A DNA stretch of 64,000 bases, from positions 121,277,989-121,341,988 of the forward strand of contig CP136068.1 of NCBI GenBank assembly GCA_032622095.1, read 5' to 3'. This document shows, piece after piece, positions 56,388 to 64,000 of the stretch. The translations under genes and the position numbers were made by a program. The notes beneath the pieces were generated by a model. The model was not told the origin of the DNA, made no database searches, and saw nothing but the letters and a program-made list of their open reading frames with translations. Each line of letters starts with the position of its first letter. The first letter of the stretch is position 1. Source of the stretch: Siphonodentalium dalli (Eukaryota > Mollusca > Scaphopoda > Gadilida > Siphonodentaliidae).

Positions 56388-56446
56388 TACACATTTTGAA
56401 CAGAACCAGCTTAACTCACTTATTCATCTCTTAACATTCTGATTAG

Positions 56447-56637
56447 GTAAGAAATTCATGAGGAATAGAGTATCGTCTAATGTACAACAACCAATCAATG
56501 AAGGACCTCTTGATCCTCTTGGGGCTGAAACCTCCACAAAACCCAATAAACCGAGCCTTGAAGAGGCAACACAGCAGGTTGATTGGAATGGTGCTGACAC
56601 ATATTGGAAAGTAACGAGCTATTTACTAGATATCTGA
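56447..56637 (+). CDS. Candidate terminal exon of an unrecognised gene
   Basis: Acceptor TTCTGATTAG then GT completing a codon. The frame reads KKFMRNRVSSNVQQPINEG, then PLDPLGAETSTKPNKPSLEE and ATQQVDWNGADTYWKVTSYL before LDI and TGA (56635-56637). The composition is clearly protein-like, and the phase matches the donor at 50951. The tail is rich in polar residues and has no recognised domain. An AATAAA lies ~1.1 kb downstream (about 57727). Confidence 0.5.
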
Positions 56638-56989
56638 AGTGAAATGTCACCCTGCCCCACATGAAATGGGCACAGAAGCCACTTGGTGAGGAAAATGTGG
56701 GTATATGCTACATGTAGCTAATACTCAGCTTTCAGTTGTCCTTTTTGTACAACTGAAATGGTTATGTTCTGGGTCTGTCCCTCTGGGTGTCCGTCCGTTT
56801 GCTTTTTTTCATTTTTGGTTGGATAACTTTGGTAAGACTGAAAATTTGGTATGCAGGTATATTAGCACAAAATATTGGTCAAGTTTGAATTCGGGTTCCT
56901 CCCAGTATTTTATTAAAGACCGTGTGCCAATGTATTCTCTTATATATGTGAGTCAACTGTTTTAGTCATGTTTGGGCTATTGCCATTGG

Positions 56990-57640
56990 TTGGCGTGCGT
57001 CGTCCATACATGTGTCCATCACTAATTTTCGTTGACATACCCTACAGGCCACATCCATCATCCAATCGTCACAAAACTCTTTGACTTTACTCTTTACCAA
57101 ATCCTTTAGCACATCCTACAGGTCACATCTCTCATCCAATCATCACCAAACTTAATATGTTAAAAATATGACTGAGTGCAGCCATCTTCGATTTTACTCT
57201 TTGGATTACGAAATCCTTTGGCTCCCTGCAGGCCACATCTCTCATCGGATTGTCACCAAACTTCATATGGATCCTAGTGGTGACCTCTCAATGGGAGCTT
57301 ACTATATTTTCCGAATTCTGTTAAAAAACAGGGCTGTCAGTGGCTATCTTGGATTTTACTCTTCGTATGACTAAATATGTTGGCACACCCCACAGGCCAC
57401 ATCGTTCATTCAATCATCACCAAACTCTTTGATTTCACTCTTTGTATGACTGAATCCTTTAGCACACCCTACAGGTCACATCTCTTATCCAATAATCGCC
57501 AAACTTCATATGTTAAAAACATTGCTGCTGGCAACCATATTGGATTTTACTCTTGCATCACTAAATCCTTTGGCACACCCTGCAGGCTACATCCCTCATC
57601 CGATTATCATCAAACTTCATATGGATCTTCGGGGTGACCT
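56990..57640. repeat. ~160-bp tandem repeat (CACACCCTGCAGGCCACATC unit)
   Basis: Four or more diverged units, each with ACCCTACAGGCCACATC, CATCCAATCATCACCAAAC, TTCATATGTTAAAAA and GGATTTTACTCTT. Common style in bivalve-like genomic DNA. Confidence 0.8.
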
Positions 57641-57810
57641 ATAGTTTACTTTCCTTCTTCTTTTATATCATTCTATTCATTGTTCAGCAAAAACTTAAAA
57701 AAGGATGACAAACAGCTTTTTCAAAAATAAAATAGACAAAACTGAAGATTGTGCATATTATTTGTCTATAGAGGTATAACAAAGTGGTTTATTTCTGATG
57801 CTTCCCCGCA

Positions 57811-57931
57811 TAATTATTAGAGGTTATTACTTGGTCAGTCGAATATCGGCCGTGATATCTGCACGAGGTAATTTCATATCAGCCTGAGACCTGATATCCA
57901 ACTAACCAAGTAATAACCTCGTTATTAATTA
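57811..57931. repeat. Foldback GAGGTTATTACTTGGT
   Basis: TTAGAGGTTATTACTTGGT and its complement ACCAAGTAATAACCTCGTTA enclose ~70 bp that also pairs partly (GATATC motifs). Possibly one end of a larger element: GATATCAGCC motifs recur to 58335. Confidence 0.75.
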
Positions 57932-58687
57932 GATCAACAGTTTATGGTAATACCATCACTATATCCATACCAATTTCAGTTCATCGGTGTAAATATAAAA
58001 TTGAATAGACAGATATAATATGAACGAAATAACTAAATTTACATCTTAAATACAATATTGAAGATTTGTAAATTTGTGTATGACCACGTACATTATATCC
58101 GAGTAGATATTCATGATTTCCATTTAAATTACGGAGTAAATACCAGTTCGAAATAACTTGAAACACACCATGAAACGTCATTACATCAAGTCCATTGTGA
58201 AATTGTCATTATATCGGCCTAGCACGCTGACTGCATCCCCGAATGGCTGTTACGTTTGATGTAAACACTATGCTTTGCTCGGTGACATCAGCCATGTTTA
58301 GTGAGTTATCAGCCTGGTTTGGAGTGATATCAGCCGAGGTCAATAATAGGTCGCCCAAGGCAAAAATATATAATTATTAACCAGTAAAATCTCTCAGTTG
58401 AAATAAAACTTTCCTTGATTGAGGGTGCTAACAGCATAGAGTTCTCCCGCTTGGTACACTACAAACATTTTCGGAAGATTTCTGTTCTAAAAATATCCCA
58501 TTTTACTGTTCCGGGAATGTATTAAGAAATTCTAAAATTCTAAATCAAACTGATATTAATTGATAAAAGCTTTTCTGGACAGGTGTCCTCGACTCCTCGT
58601 ATTATTTTATACCCCATAATCTATGAAATTTGTCAGGAAAAGATACACTATCTTATAAACAAGTGCAATGGCAAGTGTGGTATATAA

Positions 58688-58710
58688 CCCCCCCCCCCCC
58701 CCCCCCCCCC
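58688..58710. repeat. Poly-C run (23 C)
   Basis: Uninterrupted cytosine homopolymer; length likely inexact in any assembly. Confidence 0.9.
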
Positions 58711-58978
58711 ATAAATACTGTGAGGGTTTATCAGATCAAAATTCCTTGACTATATTGCCAAAAAGTGAAGCACAATGCTAATGTTTGGATGTTATCAACA
58801 TTAATAGTTATCTCCCATACATGGACATTTGACACCCAAATGTCAATTTTCAAACACAGGTATCAAATATCCATTTACCTCTGAATTTGCTGAAGATAAC
58901 AATTTTGTCCCCACAACAATAGTGATACAATCTGGTTTTGGGTGCTTTGTTAGCGGATTCTCTCATTCACAACCACAC

Positions 58979-59368
58979 CAAAGCCTGCAAATAGTCTGTC
59001 TGTCATTTGTAGAATGAGGTCCCCAGAGGGTAAATTCAGTGATACTATCCCACTGCATGCTAGAATCACTAAATTCACCCTCTGGGAACCTATTCTGCTT
59101 TAGGCCTAATCTTCTGGGAGGTTTCTATATGCCTCAAAATGCAGAATATAAAATGCATAATCGATGTGACTAATGGGTGAACATCACCAAATTCAACTGG
59201 GGAACTTCAATCTAATCATAGGTCTCTTATATAGTTGAGGCCTAAGCAGAATTAGGTTTCCAGAGGATGAATTTATTGATGCTAGCCCGCTATGCGTGAT
59301 AGCATCACTAAATTCACCCTCTGGTGACCTCATTCTGCAAACGACAGGCACACTAAACTGAGGCTTGG
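58979..59368. mobile_element. Family E MITE copy 9, diverged
   Basis: CAAAGCCTGCAAATAGTCTG ... CACTAAACTGAGGCTTG. Both hairpins are eroded and the spacer has a MITE-specific TTGAGGCCTAAGCAGAAT. No target duplication visible. Confidence 0.8.
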
Positions 59369-59630
59369 ATAAAAACTTGAAGATAATGTTTGTTCGATTG
59401 CAGTGAGTAGACCCATAATAATTAATATATCACCTGTATTCTGTATTATATTTGTCATGTTTCGCTGTGTGGGAAAATTGTTAACTATCGTTAGGACTAT
59501 ATGTTTGATGAGGATTTGTTTATTTGGATAATATTTACAGGTTTTACAAAAAATTTGGATGCCCAATAAGTCAATTCCCATTTGGGTCATGTGTTTCATA
59601 CCCAAATAAAACACACCATAAAATGAACTG

Positions 59631-60105
59631 TTAACCCTTTCAGTGCCAGGTCCGATTTTTGTATAAACCCATATACCCTGTGCCAATGCATTCTCTTATA
59701 TATGCGAGTCAACCATAGGTCGCCTCCCATATATAAGAGAATGCATTGGACTAACAATTTTTCATCATTTGTTATTATTTTTTACAATTTTTTACAATTT
59801 TAATAATTTTTTCTTATATTCTTTAACAGACTCATTTTGTAGGTTTAGTGCCTTGGAATCTTACGTTTTTCATGGGCATCAAAATTATTACTATGAATAC
59901 TTGGTGATAGTTTTGAGTTATAACATGCCCCTAAGGTTTTATCCAGTTTGTTTTTAAATTCGCTATAGCATGCTTAAGCATACCCAAAAAAAAATTCAAC
60001 CCAAAAATATCTAAAAAAAAAAAAAAAAAAAAAAATTTTTAGGGCCGATTTTACAGACGGTAAATTAGGGCCGATGAGATCGGCCCCTGGCACTGAAAGG
60101 ATTAA
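59631..60105. mobile_element. TTAA-type MITE, family B, long form
   Basis: TTAACCCTTTCAGTGCCAGG ... GGCACTGAAAGGATTAA with TTAA on both sides. Hairpin cassette at 59685-59752. The right half contains the inverse of the AT-rich left half of the copy at 15811 (CTATAGCATGCTTAAGCATA) and a 22-base A run. Confidence 0.85.
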
Positions 60106-60599
60106 CACATGGCCAAATGAAATGAAACATAAACAGATTGATACATCACAGGTAGAAATCAAGTTAATATTGGGTTTTATTACATATCTATCAACGTAAT
60201 TCGCATGATCGCACGAGTTTCCAGGCGTGTGATAATTCTCAGAATCGCACTAGTGCAATCTGTCGACGGAACTATTTCATTCAGTGTTGTTAGACTGGTT
60301 CTCGCCGTTACTATTTTTACTTTTTCAATCACGACAATAAAGAAACAATAAGCGATCAATCGATGAGATGATCCATTCAAGTAGTTTCATTTCAAGAATA
60401 TGTTTGTCGAGGGACAGAATTTTAATTCAAACGCATAATTAAAGATGGGTCGAGGTCACTCGTGGATAGTCGGGCTCCCTGTCTAATTGTTGCGTTATAA
60501 CCCTAAAATGCCGTTAAAACTCAATTAAATTCACATTTTCTGTACCGGAGATGTACGATTGTGAGTCAATTTACTAGGATACGGAGATATGTAATAAAA

Positions 60600-60760
60600 A
60601 TAGAACCGCATAAGTGTCTGGATTTTGACAAATTATCGCACTCGATTTGTTGGCGGAGCGATACCTCTCGTGCGGGACTGCGTCCCGCACTCGAGATATC
60701 GCTCCGCCAACAATCTCGTGCAATAAATTCGTCAAAATCCAGACACTCATGCGGTTCTAT
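60600..60760. repeat. 161-bp near-perfect foldback
   Basis: ATAGAACCGCATAAGTGTCT pairs with AGACACTCATGCGGTTCTAT, and pairing continues to a GTGCGGGACTGCGTCCCGCAC centre. GC-rich centre in an AT-rich setting. Likely a palindromic MITE; no target duplication assigned. Confidence 0.85.
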
Positions 60761-61620
60761 CTATAACTTATGGTGCTGTCCGGGCCAGCTCCAAATAAAA
60801 AATTATTTCCATTGATTTTATGCAAATTAATTAGCAAAAAGCTATATAACTAAGAAAATAACAAGATGTGCTGTACTCTCAGGTGCCTAATAATTGTGAT
60901 GGCCTAATGATGGGTGGGGGTTAGGCTCAATTTAATAATAGTGATAGCAATTTCGCTCTAAGAGTGATCCTTGGGAATTTTCTCCAAAATTAAAGTGATG
61001 TGAAACACTCAGGTAGGGTCATCAAATAGAAATGGAGAATAATCTTGTTCAAAGTAGTAATTTTTACAAATATTATTATCCAAATTGTCAACAAACACCA
61101 TCTTTCTTATATATTAACTAACTGCGGTAACTCTCGATGGCGAAATCGTTTTCGTTAATTTATCGCTGATAGATGCATCCCGAACCAAATAGTAAATATT
61201 TACAATTAAGCATAGTTCAGACGATGTTTTCTATGGAGTAGTACGATCGATTTGCTTCAAATTTTCTGCAACGTTAGTTGAAAGTTACATTCCTTCTGTT
61301 GGCATATAGCACCTGAATTCTAACTTATCAGTTCAATACTCCCGATCAAGTACATAACATGTCTTTAATAATTGTGCTGACACTATTGTTAGGCACCTGA
61401 GAGTATTTCATTGTGAAATATGGCATTGTGGCATGTTTAGTGTGAATCGCTAAATGTGCCTAACAGCCATAGAGCCCTATTCTTCATCAAAACACACCTA
61501 ATTTATATTCATTTCTTAAATTATCATCAGTATGAGTAAGGATTTCAAAGCATTGCAACATTCTCGGCTTTCAAATCATACTCAGGGTATGTTAGGAAGT
61601 TTCTAATTTAGTGTCTCAGA
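60761..61620. other. Stretch without recognised genes
   Basis: No exon or element supported. GGTGCCTAATAATTGTGATG and TAATTGTGCTGACACTATTG with GGCACCTGAGAGTA around 60885-61400 form a loose inverted pair of CTCTCAGGTGCCTA / TAGGCACCTGAGAG, perhaps ends of a degraded element. Confidence 0.45.
60880..61404. mobile_element. Possible element bounded by CTCAGGTGCCTAA inverted repeats
   Basis: ACTCTCAGGTGCCTAATAAT at 60877 and TGTTAGGCACCTGAGAGTA at 61386-61404 are inverted. The ~525 bp between are non-coding. No target duplication was verified. Confidence 0.45.
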
Positions 61621-62083
61621 CTTAGGCCTGAGAATAAGGTGCCTGTTATTTGCAGAATGAGGTCCCCATAGGGTGAAATTTGGTGATGCTCGCCCGCTAT
61701 GCGGGATAGCGTCACCAAATTCACCCTCTGGGGACCTCATTCTGCATAGATTCATCTGCTATGGGAGACATAGATTCAGATTGAAGTTCCCAAATGGTGA
61801 ATATTGTGATGTGTACCCAATGGGAACCTCAATTATGCAATGTGTCATCTGCCAATTTGGGGGATATAGAGAAACTATAAATAAAAAGAAATAGAATCTA
61901 TGTGAGGAAGTTACTTTTGAAATTTGATAATAAAGAAACTTTCCAGAGAATATGAGGCCTAAGCAGAATGAGGTCCCCAGAGGGTGAATTTAGTGGTGCT
62001 AGCCCGCTATGCGGGATAGCGTCACTAAAATCACTCTCTGGGGACCTCATTTTGCAAATGACAGGAACACTAAACTCGGCTTG
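61621..62083. mobile_element. Family E MITE copy 10
   Basis: Left end worn (TTAGGCCTGAGAATAAGG), right end CACTAAACTCGGCTTG. Both hairpins clear (GCCCGCTATGCGGGATAGCG loops). Spacer like copy 2. Confidence 0.87.
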
Positions 62084-62405
62084 TGCATGTTGCTCATTTG
62101 GGTCTGCATGTTTATTTCATATTCTCTAGCCACCGTAAACTTGAGTATGTTTTGTTGACAAAAATCACTGGGAGGTGTTGTTTATTTCTTCATTGATGCC
62201 AGCTGTATATGTTTTTACATCAGCTGCACATAACCACCCACAATTTACATGACTAGTATTAATACCAAACTATGATGTCAAATACACCTGGATCGAGAAC
62301 GGGACTTCTAACTCCGTCTAAGATGTCATGTTTGTTTATGTTTTTATAACTGCACAGAAGAGGAACACAGAAACATGAACATGAACTACCTCACAGACTG
62401 GACAG

Positions 62406-62797
62406 CAAGTCTGCAAATAGTGTGTCTGTCATTTGCAGAATGAGGTCCCCAGAGGGTGAGTTTAGTTACAAAATTCACTGTCTGGGGACCTCATCTTCTG
62501 GGAAGTACATATACCGTATCTAGAGTCTCAAATTAACTTTGTTTTCAGCTACTTTTTCACATCTGGAAAGTTTCTATATCCCCTAATTTGCAGAAGATAA
62601 AAAGCATTATCGAAGCGTCTAATGGGTGAACATCACCAACTTAAACTGGAGAACTTCAATCTGATCCATAGAAGTTGAGGCCTAAGCAGAATGAGGTTCC
62701 CAGAGGGTGATATTGGTGATGCTAGCTAGCCCACCGTGCGGGATAGCGTCACTAAATTCATCCTCTGGGGACCTCATTCACGGTATTTGCAGGCTTG
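62406..62797. mobile_element. Family E MITE copy 11, diverged
   Basis: CAAGTCTGCAAATAGTGTG ... GGTATTTGCAGGCTTG. The left hairpin has a large internal deletion; the right hairpin is recognisable. Confidence 0.78.
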
Positions 62798-62917
62798 CAG
62801 ACTGAATAGATGCACCCTTGTGGAAACTCCAGTTTTATGTTTATGCCGGACAATTTCTCTAACACATAATTACAAACGTCAACAGTTATAATGGTCTCGA
62901 ACTGCTCATCCCTGCAC

Positions 62918-63000
62918 ATTTATTTGGATCTGCACTACTCGTTTATTTGGATCTGCACTACTCGTTTATTTGGATCTGCACTACTCGTTTATTTGGAATA
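62918..63000. repeat. 27-bp tandem triplication
   Basis: TTATTTGGATCTGCACTACT occurs three times in tandem at 27-bp spacing. Confidence 0.95.
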
Positions 63001-63078
63001 CTAGAATAGCTCCTTTGATATGGCCAATAATATTTCACGATTTCTAGCTCCTGGGATTTGTTACCACTCCTATAGCAA

Positions 63079-63548
63079 CAGGAGTGTCATAAAGCCAAGC
63101 TCTCAGGTTTTTTTCAAAGTTTTATATCACAGGAAAACTGCAAATCAAGAGAGATATTCATATTCTATACATAGAGAGAACACAACAGGCATCTAAATTG
63201 CGAATGTTTAATCGAATGAGTGGCGGATACCACAATGATATATTTCACGAAAGCAGAGCTTAAGTGAAATGTGACTATGCACCATCCGCAATGAGTTTGA
63301 TAAAAGATTCTCGATTATGATACAAGTTGTGCATATTCTGAACCAATATCGGTCACATCCGCCATGTGCATCATGTGCATCATAATCAACTATTCTGTGC
63401 ATAATCGAATATTCTATAGAAACAGGAGTGTCATAAAGCCAAGCTCTCAGGTTTTTTTCAAAGTTTTATATCATAGCAAAACCAGAGTTCACACTGGAAA
63501 TCAAGAGAGATATTCATATTCTATACATAGAGAGAACACAACAGGCAT
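63079..63548. repeat. Direct repeat pair of ~120 bp
   Basis: ACAGGAGTGTCATAAAGCCA ... GAGAGAACACAACAGGCATC at 63079-63194 is repeated at 63422-63548. The second copy abuts the family E MITE at 63549. Confidence 0.9.
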
Positions 63549-64000
63549 CAAGTCTGAGTTTAGTGTGCCTGTCATTTGCAGAATGAGGTCCCCAGAGGGT
63601 GAATTTAGTGGTGCTATCCCGCTATCACCAAATTTGCCCTCTGGGGACTCTCATTCTGCATGGCCTCATCTGTAATGGGAGACATAGACTCAGATTGAAG
63701 TTCCCGAATGGCGAATATTGTGATGTACACCCATTGGGAACCTCGGCTATGCAATGTGTCATCTGCCAATTTGGGGATATAGAGAAACTAAATTAAAAAA
63801 GAAATAGAATCTATGTGAAGAAGTTTCTATAGTAGAAATTTTATAATAAAGAAACTTTCCATAGAAGATGAGGCCTAAGCAGAATGAGGTCCCCAGAGGG
63901 TGAATTTGGTGATGCTAGCCCACTGTGCGTGATAGCATGACTAAATTCACCCTCTGGGGACCTCATTCTGCAAATGACAGGCACACTAAACTCAGGCTTG
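63549..64000. mobile_element. Family E MITE copy 12, complete to the window edge
   Basis: CAAGTCTGAGTTTAGTGTG ... CACTAAACTCAGGCTTG. Its last base coincides with the end of the window, so the right target duplication cannot be read; the eight bases before it are CAGGCAT preceded by A. Confidence 0.9.

Overview
This window is eukaryotic nuclear DNA: AT-rich, intron-bearing, repeat-dense, with no operons or ribosome-binding sites. The repeats (many small terminal-inverted-repeat elements, tandem blocks built on phrases such as 'CACCAAACTTCATATG' and 'GGTATGTGAGTTTTCC', TTAA- and 8-bp-duplicating MITEs) resemble those of marine invertebrates, most likely a bivalve mollusc. That assignment is an inference from repeat style and could not be tested here.

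Genes. One gene is recognised with confidence: a five-exon TACO1 homologue (mitochondrial translational activator of COX1, YebC/PmpR family) at 18869-29088, plus strand. All splice sites are GT-AG, all phases agree, and the product is 308 residues. A low-complexity G/N/Y/Q-rich exon of another gene runs off the left edge on the minus strand (1-519). Three well-spaced plus-strand segments (30477-30657, 50725-50951, 56447-56637) have compatible splice phases and may be the 3' exons of one unrecognised gene. If so, its roughly 20-kb intron holds the satellite described below. An intact 226-codon ORF, probably transposon-derived, lies inside TACO1 intron 2.

Mobile elements by region. 3.5-4.6 kb: a decayed THAP-domain sequence split by a hAT-type insertion with a perfect 8-bp target-site duplication (TSD). 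5.64 kb: a 135-bp hAT MITE with a perfect TSD. 8.2-9.2 kb: a MULE (Mutator-like) element with a 9-bp TSD and a transposase remnant; a decayed relative lies at 14.4-15.3 kb and a 65-bp end fragment at 10.5 kb. 9.6-10.5 kb: the 3' end of a non-LTR retrotransposon with a frameshift. Throughout: about a dozen copies of a hAT-like double-hairpin MITE ('family E', ends CAAGCCT...AGGCTTG), about a dozen TTAA-flanked piggyBac-like MITEs of several types (A, B, D, F, I), a 'TTAAAGGTACTC' element (family C), a TA-flanked foldback (family G) and assorted tandem repeats. Many are nested, so relative ages can be read.

Satellite. From 30658 to 40504, and again from 41633 to 42749, lies a 69-bp tandem repeat, roughly 140 plus 16 monomers. 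The monomer is 23 codons long and lacks stops in one frame of each strand, giving very long ORFs on both strands that are most simply read as non-coding. Superimposed are a block of about 2.3 kb repeated 5146 bp away and a recent 2245-bp tandem duplication. That duplication joins satellite, about 1.1 kb of unique sequence and a MITE, with one breakpoint inside the MITE.

No rRNA genes, complete tRNA genes, CRISPR arrays or viral genes were seen.
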